This document shows positions 26,900-39,424 of a DNA stretch of 64,000 bases, piece by piece. The stretch is from Apteryx mantelli (Eukaryota > Chordata > Aves > Apterygiformes > Apterygidae). A program made the translations under genes and the position numbers. The notes beneath the pieces were generated by a model, which was given only the letters and a program-made list of their open reading frames with translations, was not told the origin of the DNA and did not search any database. Numbering within the stretch: position 1 is the stretch's first letter; every line of letters starts with the position of its first letter. The DNA lies in contig NC_090020.1 of assembly GCF_036417845.1 (NCBI RefSeq), positions 46,732,425-46,796,424 on the forward strand, read 5' to 3'.

Positions 26900-26932
26900 A
26901 TAAATATATATACATATATATGCACGCACATA
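26900..26932 (+). repeat. AT/AC dinucleotide tract
   Basis: Alternating AT-rich sequence (TAAATATATATACATATATA then TGCACGCACATA). Confidence 0.85.
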
Positions 26933-27407
26933 TTTACAGATTCATTTTATAGTAACAAGGTTATAAGCTCCCTGTGGCAGCAACTCTGCCTGGCTCTGTT
27001 TGTGTAACACTAATTCACTGGGGCATTACATGTATGTGGTCTGCTCAAGCCTTCAAGTCAAACACAGTAACAGTATTATGTCAGAGTTGTGTGGAGTCAT
27101 TCATTTAGCCTACATGCATTTGTAAAACTATTAGAATAATCCAGAATCAGCAGTATTTCCCAGAGGAATTCTGTGGTCTTAAATTGGTATTTACTTTGAG
27201 ATCTTTGCCTGCAAGGAGTTAAAATAAACCTTAGCCTTAAGCATATCAGTCTTGGTTTGCTCATCTCTACTATTTACAGAAGTTCAAGAAAAGGGACCAT
27301 AATCCATCTAAAGAATGTAGCATTTTTTTTTTGAAAATTTTTGGACTAAAACATTTCACATGTTGCACAGACACTACAGTCAGTGGCCCTGAGGATGTTC
27401 CTATTGC

Positions 27408-27545
27408 ATTAAGAACATGAGACCAGCTGCACTGGGTCAGACCAAAAGTTTGTCTCGTTCACTAGGCTGTCATGAGTGTGGGCAGGGTCACTTAGAAAAA
27501 CAGGTGTCAGAGCATGATAAGCATAAAAAAGTCCTGGATGGCAAA
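27408..27545 (+). repeat. Old sauropsid interspersed repeat (GGGTCAGACCAAA type)
   Basis: AAGAACATGAGACCAGCTGC followed by ACTGGGTCAGACCAAAAGTT matches a motif I know from many reptile and bird repeats (AAGAACATAAGAACGGCC...TGGGTCAGACCAAAGGTCC). I cannot name the family with certainty. The right part is diverged. Confidence 0.6.
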
Positions 27546-27879
27546 TGAGCACTGACTTCACTGTTAGAAGTACTCAGTCTAATGTATATATCTCAACCGT
27601 ATTTTTATTATGCTATCTGCTTCTTCAGGATGGTGTGATATGGGTATAACAGCCTGTGCCATCTCTGCTGTTTTCTTTCCTGATGACCTCACTAGTGCAT
27701 TAGCTAAAGTGCATGTATCTTAACATAATTGTTTTTCTCTCTCTGTGGAAATAACTGCAAAATTGCTATGGGTCAGGTCATGTCAACCTAGTTCAATAAG
27801 ACAAAGTCAAAACTAGTTTTGATCATTTTGATTTTGAAGCTTCTTCTAATTAAATTCAAACACACGTATTGAAAGAGTG

Positions 27880-28085
27880 TAAACCCCATGAAGGGAGAAG
27901 AATTGTTTAGGGATACAGCTAGCAAGGATGCCATAAGATTAAAGTAAGAGGAAATGTAGTTTGAATGTCAGAGTAAAAATCTTCATGGTTAGAGCTGTAA
28001 GATTATGGAATAGCCTCTGAAGAGAAGGTGAAGATTCAACACTTGGCATTTGAAACTCTACCGGCAAAATCACTGGAGAATATAC
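27880..28085 (+). mobile_element. Possible old CR1 ORF2 C-terminal relic
   Basis: The strings AGAGGAAATGTAGTTTGAAT and GAGCTGTAAGATTATGGAAT, followed by AGCCTCTGAAGAGAAGGTG, resemble the CR1 ORF2 end that encodes the segments FHLNIRKNFF and EHWNRLPREVVES. No ATTCTATG tail is visible. This is pattern recognition of a diverged copy; a profile search would settle it. Confidence 0.5.
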
Positions 28086-29559
28086 CACAGGGAGCTTTTC
28101 TTTCTCTGTTTTCTATAGTGTATAATTTATTTTAAATCTACTGTATGTGCTTATAAACTGTTTCTTTCTAACTCTAGGAGTCTTTGATTTTCTTGTCACT
28201 GATGTCTTTACCACTATCTTAAAAATAAGACAAAGAAAATCAAGAATATCATTTATGTTATTAAATATGAAATATATTTCCAGGTGGAAAATCAGGCTAC
28301 AGTGATTTAACTAACGCAAGGTAAAGAAAAGTGAATCAAATGCAGTTTATTCATTGTTTGGATGAGCATGAAGACGGAGGTCCCAAAGGAATAGATGCCA
28401 CTGGAAAATAAGGAGATCATGTTCCTAAGGAAAAGTGACAAAGCAGGGTGGGGGGGAGGATTGTTCTAGTCAGCTCGAAACAATGCAAGATGCAAGAAAG
28501 GAGCAGAGGAAAAAGTGTGTGGAAGGAGAAAAAGTCCTCTGAAAGAAATCCTTGCAAGATGCAGATACCCAAGGCACAGGATCACAAAAACGCTAAAGCA
28601 TGTAAATCTATAAAAATATGGTGCAGAGAGAGAAAGGCTACTGACTCATATCTTTAGTCTCCCAAAAACTCAAAATATATTCCTGGGATAGGGGAACATC
28701 TCTGGATTTGCACATGCTGCTCCTGTGAATGAAGAGTCTGATATTACTACTTATGGTGCCTGAGTGGATTAAAAAGGGGCAAAGTATTCATCTATGCTAC
28801 TATTATTTAGTGCACAAGCAATAGCGTACAGAAAATAAAATGTTGGTCATTTTGGCAGACTGAAAGGCTGTGTATCTCTTTAAAGAAGAGCAGTGGCTTT
28901 TAGGAAATGGGGAACTGCGATGAATAATCCAGCGATTATTAAGCTCTGTTTTTATTTGCTTCAATTTTACTCATAGAGATATTGCAGTAGTCAGAAGTGT
29001 AGGTAGGGAAATGTATATTTGTGATAAGCAAGGTATGTCTTACTGAATCCACTTGCATTTAGTTTTAGTAGCCACCAAAAAAAAAAAAAAAAAGAGAAAA
29101 GGCTGAAAATTTGGAAGTGTTCAGTGAAGAACTTCAGGAATGAATGGAAAATGGAAAAGCACGTTATTACTGACCTCCCATAGTTGCTCTTTTGGTTCAG
29201 TTTATCAAAGAGAAGTTTTAGTAAGAGGGAATGAAAAGTGTCAACTAGTAGAGAAGATATTGGATTATAAAAGAACACTTTTTTTGTAGCTGACAAAAGC
29301 TAAATGAAATCAAAAGGGATAAAAGCTGAAGCTCAGCAAATTTGAACCAGTTGTGTAACAAATAGTTTTATTGTATCACCACGTTTCAGCTGCCCAGGGA
29401 TATCACATTGTCCACCCTCAAACTTTTTAAACCCAAGACTGGACATAATTTTAGGAGAGAAACTTTTGAGCAGTCACATGGTCCAGATGAAGATGAATTT
29501 ATATGTGATGTGCAAGATCAGACAGATTATTGCAATAGTCCTTTCCGGTGTTTAAAAAT

Positions 29560-29835
29560 CTGAGTCTAATAGTAATTTTTTTTTAATTTAGTGCCTTTCA
29601 TCCAAGGGATTTTAAGTGCTTAACAAACACTAATGAGTACCCTCAACACTTGTGAAAAGTAGGTAATTATTATTAAATCTACTTTGCAGATGCATAAACT
29701 GTGGTTCAGAGGTTAAATGATTTGTCTGGGATTGTACAACAAACAAGCATCAGATCTGGTAAAGGACTGTTGGAAAATGTAGGCTGTGAGTACTGCACTG
29801 TAAGTACAGTAACTACACTATATCCTGGACAGAAC
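29560..29835 (-). mobile_element. MIR SINE, near full length, inverted
   Basis: Read on +, the order is TTTTAAGTGCTTAACAAACAC, GTAGGTAATTATTATTAAATC, CTACTTTGCAGATGCATAAACTG, TTCAGAGGTTAAATGATTTG, then AGCATCAGATCTGG and CTACACTATATCC. This is the reverse complement of the MIR consensus in full order: 3' tail, core and tRNA-derived head. It is a good example of a SINE older than the mammal-sauropsid split surviving in a bird-like genome. Confidence 0.85.
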
Positions 29836-30189
29836 AACTTTCATCTTTTAATTTCTTAATGGCCAGATGGCATTAACTAGGTATTTACAATGGTAAAGGA
29901 ATAAATCTGAAATGAGGAGGTGAGGGACTGGAATGTTGATCTGCGTAGCTGAGAGATTAGTGACAAAATACCAGTTAGAGAAGAGTTTAATAAACCAAAA
30001 AACAACCGATGATATTAATAGTTTGGGGTGCAGTGCTTTCTTTGTCTAAAAAAGATGGTGGAACACATTTGTAAGGACTTTAAAAGGCACTATTTATTGA
30101 AGCTACTCACCACAGACAAGTGCTCTCTGACTCTCCACTCCCAATCTGATTAAATACAGCTTTGTGCTGTCTGATATCACTATGCAGGG

Positions 30190-30295
30190 TGTCCACAAAT
30201 CCTGGCCTGGATTATGCGCCATTAAAATATTTGAGCAAAATTCTGATTTCACTGAAGTCAATGGCAAAACTCTTCCAGACCTCAGTCTTTTAATC
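30190..30295 (+). repeat. Old TGAAGTCAATGG-core repeat, copy 1
   Basis: ATCCTGGCCTGGATTATG and ATTTCACTGAAGTCAATGG, then CAAAACTCTTCC, match the recurrent sauropsid palindromic repeat whose arms read CACTGAAGTCAATGG / CCATTGACTTCA. The best-preserved core is 30249-30272. The family name is not known to me. Confidence 0.6.
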
Positions 30296-31569
30296 TTGTG
30301 TTGCTTCAAAGTCACAGTCTAAATTAGGGTTTTCACTGCTTATTACATTTTATTTCCCCCCTTATGCTTGTCTGGGGAGTAATTTCTCCCTCAGCATCCT
30401 ATTAAATTGGCCCACAGAGAGACCTGGGAGAATGGAACGAAAACTCTGTGGCATGCCTACTACAGTGTTTTCCATCCAGCATAACTCCTGACTTGAGGAG
30501 CTTGGTCCTAGTACAATTCATCGTAGAAGGATATTTTGGGTACCCCCGGGGAACGAAGTTGGTACAGCAGTATTCCACAGCTCTGGTTTCTTAATGGGAT
30601 GGGTCCTCCAGGACCCGTGATACCACTAAGTAAGCCCAGCTGTTCGCCACCCAAGAACAGCTGAGGAAAAGTCACAAAAAAGGAATTATAGGTTTCAGAA
30701 CTACAGTATTGTAATGCCATATTTGTGAGTAACAACTTGCTGAGCTGGCAGAGATCAGTAATCCAGAGCCATCCCTACCTCCAGAGACCTACAGAACCAG
30801 CACAGCTGCAGATGTGAAACAGATGCTCCTAGAAAAGCACCAAACTCAAATGCCTCTGAGCTTCCAACAAAAGGGATGATAACACTGTTCATGATCTTCC
30901 TTTCTAGAATGCATCTAAACTGCTGAGTATCTAAACATGTCACTTAATTTTTGTTCCTGTGGGGCCATGCATGCTTCAGGGTGGTTTGCCAGTGTCCAGT
31001 GGCTATTTTAGAAACAAAGAACATACGAGAGGAAAGGATCTCCTAGCACTGAGGCCTTGAATCCAATGCCTTGCTACTATAGGTAGCCATGTCATATAAT
31101 CACCTTTACAGGCTCGCTTCACATTACTGCTTGAATAACCATAGGCTAGTTCATCACTGCTAGATTGTTATGACTTCTATGCCTGTTTGAATCATCTTTG
31201 GTTTGCGTTTAATGTCAAGTAAAATTGCTAATATAAGACTGAATATAATGCACTATTTCATTCCAACTCACATTCAGCCTCATATATTTTCTCTTGTCTA
31301 CAACTAGCTATATTTTCCATATATTCTACTGCATGCTTCTTGACTAACCAAGATCTATTTTTGATACCTGTAGCATGCAATAAATCAGAGAATTTTCTCT
31401 TCTGGACTAAAATTTTCAAGCTTCTGAAATCCATTAAAATGTATATGTTTTTTATGTTAGTTGCAAATAAAACACATTTACGTTAGGAGATCTGGCACAG
31501 TATTCTGAGATTTAATACCATTTAGCTCTACATGGCAGATATTCTCTTTGGTGCCATTAGGTTACTTAC

Positions 31570-31640
31570 TCTGAGTGAAATCCAGACTTCACTGAAGTCC
31601 AGGAGGAATTTTGCCTCTATCTTTCTGAGCAGGCCAAATC
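31570..31640 (+). repeat. Old TGAAGTCAATGG-core repeat, copy 2
   Basis: GAGTGAAATCCAGACTTCAC, TGAAGTCCAGGAGGAATTTTG and a closing AGGCCAAAT resemble the same family, where a GTGAAATCCTGG arm precedes the TGAAGTCAATGG core. It is diverged. Confidence 0.5.
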
Positions 31641-32999
31641 AAAAACTCCAACTGTAAAAGGTCTAGGCCCATACACATGACGGAGAAGTTACTGGCAAGG
31701 AAAGCTGAATACTTTCAATCAATTGTTATGCATATGCAGTGCAAACAACAGCATATTGTGTATGTAGAAACTTTGTGCAAGTCCGAGACCTTTACTACTT
31801 CTATATCTTTTGATGTTAAACTGCCACTCCTTTTAAATGCATGCTACCAAATTACAGCCAGCTCTTATAAATCAGTAACAAAAGCAAAAAGAAGCTAGAG
31901 AATATCAGGGTAATACAAGTGCAGCTATAGCTGTCAAATGTAACCTGACTTGCTTTTTAAGTGCAGTTCCTTAAATGAGTATAAGAAAAACAAAGATAAA
32001 TACAGTAGATGAGGAAAAGGGGAAAGGACAGTAGAAATATCTTGGGAAACAATACAACAAAGCATCTGAGTTTTTTAATTCTCTAAAGGGCTGATATGCA
32101 GGGGTCCTATTCTTTTCGAACCTTTTTTCTTTTTAAATACTTCCAAATAGTTTTAATATATTCCATCTATGCTTAGAGCAAATAATGAACTGACAAGTAG
32201 ATGATACTTTGAAGGGATTAACTGACTGCTGCGGAACAAAATAGATCAACTGCAAACTAAACCAAAAACTTACTGAACTTATTATTTATAGTTCCTTTCT
32301 GACAGAAAAGCAATATAGTCAAAATTAAGTAGGGGTGTTTTTTTTTTTGAAAATTGCAGTTATTTTGATAAACAGTGCTGTCAAAGCAACAAACGTGAAT
32401 GCCACAAACTCTAGATCATTCACTTTCATGTAAGGTTTACAAGGTTTCTTGTGAGAACACTTCATAGTTAAAGTATGTCTTCCCTTGGGGATCACACAAG
32501 CATTTAATTTTTGTTTTGGCATTGGGCCCATTGTGTTTGTGAGGTTCTTTGGAGAAGTGGAATTGATGACCACAAAGGAAAAATTGAGAGTTACTTGTTT
32601 TAAACCATGATTATAACCTTTCAAGATTTTCAGAAAAAATATACTTTCTTCCAGATATTTATGTATGTAAAAGAGAGACTTTGTTACAAAAGGGGTTTGG
32701 ATTTCCATATTTAGCCTACCAATATAAACAGTCATTTCAGGCTTTATACCAAAGGGTTATTTATTATGCTGTAATGATACCCTTTGCTGTCTTGCCCAGT
32801 TACATTAAAACACCATGTACTACACTTTCTTGATCTACAACACACAACATTTTTGTTGGCAAGCACAGATTTGCAGGTAAAACTTCAGCTCATTTGAATA
32901 TTCTTTGATTTTTCATGTAACCTTTCAATTATTAATGACAATTTATCGTACATTTTATCAATCTTGAGTTCGCTTTTATAACAGATTTAAATTTACACC

Positions 33000-33470
33000 A
33001 CAGGTGTAAGAATATCATCACTGGCATTAAGTCCTAGATCCTGTGCAGCGGAACATGATCTTAGAGGCACAAGCCATGCAAGAGAAATCCTGCCGTGGCA
33101 GGTCTGCATGACACTGCCTGGCTCCGCTAAACGTGTTGCTATAGCTTTTCTCGTGAGTGACTTGCAAGCCGCTATTCTGATGTTTTGCATGGATTCTGGG
33201 CTCAGTCAGGTATGTTTTCTAATAAATACACCCATTTTCTTCTAGCATAACTCACGGAAGATTTAGGTGCTGCAGGCCTGTAAAACTCTAGGCATCCTAA
33301 ATTGCTCCGAAGGTTAATGAGAAATGAATGTGCTCAGCGTGTGACAGTCTCCCTCAGTGCCTTCCACGAGCTGGAAGTTTAACTGTGCACTACTGTAGGG
33401 CAGTTGCAATGCTAGTCGCGCACCGTATTTGAGTAAAGAACATCCATTCTGCTGCTTATTAGGCCATGTA
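33000..33470. promoter_or_regulatory. Candidate upstream conserved element with retained CpG
   Basis: The density of CpG (GCAGCGGAAC, GCCGTGGCAG, CCGCTAAACGTG, TAGTCGCGCACCG) is high compared with tens of kilobases around it. No repeat family or coding frame is recognisable. Confidence 0.3.
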
Positions 33471-36399
33471 GATAAAGGCGGAATTTAACCTTGTGAATTT
33501 GTTAAATGTGAAGATGTGGCAATAAGTTACCCTGCAAATTTCTGCTGTTAAAGTTCTGATAGAAATCACATTCTAGTACATGTTAAAGAAATACCAAGCT
33601 GGTCAAATCTTAGGTAACTTAAATTAAAAAAAAAAAAAGTGATTTTTGACCTCCATTGTCATTTTCTGGTTTGATTTAGGGTTTGTTTTTTTCCTTTTAC
33701 TTCCTTCTTTTTTCTCTGAATTAAGGTTTAATAGTTGTGCAAAATTAATTGTTAATCCTATTTCTTTGCTCAGAGAAAATGTAACAATGTTTGCACAGTA
33801 GATAACATCATCAGTCAAAATGAAAACCTTTCTACTGTCATAACTGATAGCAAATTAGTTGCAACCTTTACAGTTACATGATTTTCCACTGTTTCCACCA
33901 TATGCCTGTTGACAAAGGATTTCAGAAGTATAAAACAATTACAGTTTGTTTTCTTTTGTTTATGCAAAAATGCTAAATGCTGTGGCATAAAGAACACAGT
34001 GGATTTTACAAGATATTAATAATCCCTTCTCATTAAGAGATCTACTTATGAATTCTTGTCGTGATCATATCGCTACCCTTTTATGATTTACTAGTAATTA
34101 CTCAATTCTGGACTTTGGCACACCCCTCTACAGTTGTAAGATAGTTTGATATTCAGAACTGTTCTTTATTCTTCTACTAGCTGCAGTCCACAACCTTTTC
34201 TGGTTTCTTCACTTTGAAATGGAAGTTTGATATAATTAGTTCCTGAGCACACCCTTCCAATGCCAAATATGAGATGCATATCTTTGGAGTGCATATGGCA
34301 AAGGTCCAAAAGGAAGGACAGAAGGAGCAAACTATTGCCATAAAGATGCAAAATTAATTTCTTCACTATACAAGTTTTCTATAACTTCAGTTTCAAAAAG
34401 TAACATTTTCATGAACTATTTATGTTAAGCAGTGCAAAATCAGTGCAAAAGCTAAGTTGAGATGGACCACATATTAAAAAATCATAATAAAACAAGAGGG
34501 ATTATAAATGCCCAAAGAAGTACCTTCTCTCTCTCTAAGGCAACCACGTGGCCTCATGTATCTTGACTTTATAGTGTAGGAATATTCTCACAGATAATTT
34601 CTTTTCTAATGGTACAATGCTTTGCAGGGCTGTGGAACAACTGACGATAAGAATAACATTCACTCAGAACTGGTACAAAGCAGACTATGTCATTCAAACT
34701 TTTGCAATGTTTTCATAAATTCATTCTGCACTACATCCGCAGCGGTTTCACTGACCATGAGACAATAATCAAAGTTTTGCTAAGCAGCCTTAAAAAAATG
34801 AAAGCTTATTTCTTTTCTGTATCTGTCTTTCCTTGACTGTTATCAGACTGGCATTTTTCAAACTGAAGACTGTTTTGTTGGCATAGATCATACAGGGCAG
34901 CTATTTCTGCTGTGTTCTTGTTTGGCTGAGTCCAATCTATTGGAATTTGAGAGTTAGTCAAACTCAGCACACTGTATGCAGAGAGAATGGCTGCGTAAGA
35001 AAGCTACAAGGCTAAGTGTGACATTAGTGGACCTTTCTGATTTAGAAATAAAGAGGATGAATAAAAATGGTCTTCTAATCCCTTCTCTCAGGCCTATGTC
35101 TTGAAAGCTGTGGTTTAGTTGTCTTCTAGAATTTATTTGATAACTCTCCTCTTTTTATTTTATATTGGGATTGACACAAGCACAGGACTGCAAACCCTGT
35201 CCAATCATGAATTTGTGGTCTTACATTATTTACCTTGGTATTTAAGAATGTTAGGGTTGACTCTTCATACTCAGCTTTGCAAGCTGTACAGAAATGTATT
35301 TTTTAAATGAAAGGGTGGATTTTCTCTTAGTCAAATGATTCTGGGAATTGGCTTTTCAAGAAAAACACTGTTGCAAAACAATCAGAATAGTTGAAGCCAC
35401 TGCAACCTCACTGCCTAAAGGAAATATATGTTCAGTATTTCATCATCGAAACCTCTAAGATTTCTCTCATCCAACTAAGACCTACATTCTCAGGTGTGTA
35501 GCAACACACAGACTTCTCTAGAATTTGTTTTCTAATTGATTGTATTAATATAAACCAGTCTAGTTCCTGTTTGCTCTTTTATCCAGATAAGATTTTCTCC
35601 ACAACATAAAGAACTTTGTTCAGTTGCTGCTGTACTAGTGAAAATGCTGTGTCTACAAAACCAACAGTGCTAGTGAGAAACTACAGCCGATATCCACAGA
35701 AGTAACTTTTATTCCTTGCTGACAGCTGTCTCAAAGACCACCATTGGCAGCAACTGTGAGCCAACCGTGGCGCACACAGCTCAGTCATGTGTTTGCTGCC
35801 TCTGTCAAGAAAGCAACTCCTCTGCAAATGGGTCTGCAAACATACCGCACAGAAAGCTTGCATTGTCAAAAGAGCCCTGAAGTTTCCTAAATGGAAGGAC
35901 TATCTTCTTCCCTTTAGCTAGCTTTGTATACAGATTTCGGAGAGCTGTCTTCTGATTTTAAAATACTATCCAGTATTGCTTGTACTACCTATCAGGGCAA
36001 ATGTCTCCAGAGCTAAGAAACCAGAGCTGTAGCATGACCTGTAATAACCTACATTGCAGTTCTTTGTTTTCTTTCTGTTGATTCTTTATCACTAATGTGA
36101 GTAATGTTAGTTGACAGGTGCTGCTGCATGAGGAGGGAATGGTGTCAAAACCTGAGACTTTGCTATGCGCTGGGAGTTATGCACAAGCAAGCACAGAGTT
36201 TTGCAACAGACAGGAACTGTTTATGATTTGACGGCTTGTGATTCATATGTGAAATGGGCCAGCAAGAAAAACTGTAGCACTTCTGCAAACTTAAATTGGA
36301 AAAGTTCCTGAATGTTGATTGAATTCTGAAAAACTTTAAAGGGTATCTTGAGAATGTTTTTACTCTTCTAATATGTGTTATTAATAATAAAAATTAATA

Positions 36400-36560
36400 A
36401 TTATTTTTACTACATAGTGCTTGAGCCAGGCAAATATGGGGTTTCCACTGTACTAGATACTACGCAGATCATAGTAGTCCATCCCTGCCTTGATCTTCTA
36501 ATACTCTTTCTTCACTTATCTGGACAAAGAAAGAAAAAGAAACTGCTCGCTATTCATCCC
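36400..36560 (+). repeat. Possible ancient repeat (CACTGTACTAGATACT type)
   Basis: CCACTGTACTAGATACTACG, AGTCCATCCCTGCC and GGACAAAGAAAG resemble a sauropsid repeat (CACTGTACA...AGTCCCTGCCCCAAAGAGCTTACAATCTAA). The alignment is loose and this may be coincidence. Confidence 0.3.
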
Positions 36561-36730
36561 AAGCAACAAGAGCTAAACTAGCAAGGGACAAAAGATGGCA
36601 TGCCCATAAACAAGGTAACACTGATCAATGTACTACTACAAAAATGGGTACCTCATATATCAGAAAACACCTATTTCTTTTTATATGTTATTGCTTTAAA
36701 TTCAATATTTTAGTTTTATCTGCAGGTGTA

Positions 36731-36784
36731 CTTCTTCTTCTTCTTCATCTTCATCTTCTTCATCATCATCTTCTTCATCTCCTT
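36731..36784 (+). repeat. (CTT/CAT)n trinucleotide-rich tract
   Basis: A pyrimidine-rich run of CTT units interspersed with CAT units, ending at CTCCTTC. It gives a Leu/His-rich chance open frame on +, which should not be read as a gene. Confidence 0.9.
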
Positions 36785-38611
36785 CTGTCTATTTTGAAAA
36801 GACTGCTTAAAAACAGAGCTGCTAACCAACCATTGATGTTCTAGTCTGGACCAGCTGCAGTTACTCACTGCACAGAAAGCATCCTGAAATGCTAACTTTC
36901 ACCATGTGGTAAATTCTGGAAAAACACAGTCTCAGCATGGGCCTTTGGACAGCATGTACCACAAAATATCACTTAAAAATATCACAAGGTCAAACAGGGT
37001 TCTTGTTTACCTTAACTGGTTTCAATCCTGCCATATCATCATAGGAGAACACTGAATGCACAGATGCTGAAATGAGAGTCTGCTCATGTAATATAATCTA
37101 CCTAATGTGTTTAGTGTATCTGCTCAATACAGAGGTTTTTGCATGAGTGATCAAGAATTTTTGGGATGACTATATTGAATAAGATACCCCATATCTATTT
37201 GCTTTTGTTCTCTTAAACTTTAGTTTTACATTATGATATAAACTCTTCCTTGTACCTAACAGCCCTAAGTACATATTTCTAGAGTGGGAATACCTAAATT
37301 GCAGTTTTTGTGAGATACTGGCTCCCTGTAGTAATTTAAAATCAAGCAATATCTTTGAAAAGTCTCTTTAAAAGATCTTTTAATGAATGTTTTTAATTTG
37401 GAAAGTGTGGAAGAAGTAGAGTGGGTGTAAAAAAAGGAAGATATACGTTTGTCCTAGAACTATGGATTCTCTAGCTTTGGCATTACCCCTGGGCTATTTC
37501 AGTTATTCTCACTGACTCACTGTTAATGACAAATCAGTATAATGGACTTTTCTTTTGGTAAAGTCAGAAACTGTACAGAGAATCTTGACTGCACAGAAAC
37601 AAATGCTTTTATCTGGACTTCCAGAACGACAGTATTCAAAATATTTTCATTTCATGTAGACATAAGTTTAATGTTCTTAAAAATGTATCAAGAAACTAAT
37701 TCCTCAGAATTAGATATCTAGCAAACATGAAAAAGCATTTGTAAAGACAGACAAACATAAAGCTTGAATGGCAACACACTATATCTAAGTTATTAGCTAT
37801 TCATATATGGAGAGGACATAAAATTCAACTTTGAAGTGGATTTTTCTAATGTCTCAAAGGGCAGCTAAGTACGCTGCTCCCATTTACATTTTTGAAAATC
37901 TCCTCCTGTGTAATTTTTTTTATGTCGAAGTTCAAAAAAGTTCATAAAATGTCAATATGAAGCCAGGAAATCTTCTACTTTCTTCTCAGTCTTCCTCAAA
38001 ATATTAATCTTCTAAAGTTTCCAGACTAACAGCCAAATAGCTATGTGCTGAAGATGTCTTGTCTAATTTGTGAGCTGAAGGGTTTTGAGTGTTCAGACAG
38101 ACATGCAGATTTTAAACTGACAACTTGAAATGGAAACAAGGCTGATAATTCTAGATCATTTTCATTAAAAACAAGAATAAATTCTAAGAACCATCTGCAA
38201 AAAAAAATATATATGGTTTCTGGATGCAGTAACAAGCTTTAAAATGTCCCTGGATGATCTCCCAAAAAAGTGGTCCAGAATTCATTATGGTATTTTGTGT
38301 TATGGCTTTTTTTTTTCTCAGACAAGGATCTCAAAATTACCTCTTTGAACATCTAAAAACAGTAAGTGATTGAGTCTCAGTACATCATAGTAGGCATATA
38401 TGTTATCTCTGGTTGGTAGAGCGGAAAATGGGGCTTAAAGAAGTGAGAGAGTTGCCAGACAGTTTAATAAGAAGAAAATCCAGAATTTTCATATAATTCC
38501 TCTGTTCTAGAGAGCAGAAAATACTCACAAACACAATTAAATACTGAATCAGATTCATCTGCAGTCATTTTCTTCTGTTCTCTTCCGTAAAATTATTTGT
38601 TTCTCTCTCTC

Positions 38612-38656
38612 AAAAAAAAAAAAAAAAATCCATGTATACAATACACACACACAGTC
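38612..38656 (+). repeat. Poly(A) run followed by (AC)n
   Basis: Seventeen A residues (38612-38628), a short spacer, then ACACACACACAC at 38642-38653. No retroposed gene body is recognisable upstream of the A run. Confidence 0.9.
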
Positions 38657-39387
38657 TCTCACACAGGTAAACATCTAAGAAGAGGGAAAAAATATCCTTA
38701 AGTCAGAAAGAAACCTCTTATCTGACTCGAGACTATTTGTCTACACTATAATCAAAAGATGAATAGACATTTCTGTAAAGAATTCAGTGGTTCCTTTTAA
38801 CATTATTATTTATGCTTTTGGAACCTCCTCCTATCATATGAAAATTAGTCTGAGATTTTGTTCTATATTACTCTCTGACAGCTTACGGTAAGGAATTACA
38901 GTAAAAGATGGGAGGATATATAATTAAGCATTCTGTTCAGTTATTAGTTTGCAAAACTTGCAGCTGAGGTTGCTTCTAAGTCATTCTTCAGCAACAGATT
39001 TACAGGATCAGAAAGGGATTAAAAAATATAAGAAAGTCTGATATTTTCAGGTCCTGAAAAACACATTTCTATGGATACCATAAATAAACAAAAGCTATAG
39101 TTTTGTACAGTTCTTTTAATAAAAAACATCAATTTAACCAGAGAACAACCTAGGTTTATATATTTTCTGTCAATCTAACTTCAATCAAATTCTATTGAAA
39201 TGGAAATATACAATTTAAAAAAATCACATTTTTACAAAATGCTGACAACTTTTATGAAATGCAGCTACATTATCACCTGATTTGCAGTATGCATCCATTT
39301 CTCCAAAAAGCTCTTTCCTTAATTCTCTGTATTTTCACAAAAGGAAAAAAAGCCCCAGGGGTTATTTGTTTGACTCACCTAAAATCA

Positions 39388-39424
39388 TTGGGTTAACTTC
39401 TGAAAAAACAGGATCGGGCCCTAC
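39388..39424 (+). repeat. TGAAGTCAATGG-type repeat, fragment
   Basis: GGGTTAACTTCTGAAAAAACA followed by GGATCGGGCCCT resembles the opposite arm of the repeat (TTGACTTCAATGGGAGCAGGATCGGGCCC). It is a short fragment. Confidence 0.45.

Larger units (their letters stand above)
19921..27407. other. Intergenic, no gene seen
   Basis: Mostly featureless AT-rich sequence with A runs near 21770 and 22548, and microsatellites at 23696 and 26900. The first 150 bases may be the degraded 5' continuation of the adjacent CR1. A 124-codon minus frame at 23101-23475 is low-complexity (Lys/Cys/Ser) and not convincing. Confidence 0.6.

Noticed and set aside
20260-31165. Shared string GCTTGAATAACCA at about 20280 and 31133 as a repeat family
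   Set aside because: A 13-base match is expected many times by chance in 64 kb and the flanks do not align.
36644-36844. Leu/His-rich 66-codon frame
   Set aside because: It is a translation of the CTT/CAT simple repeat.
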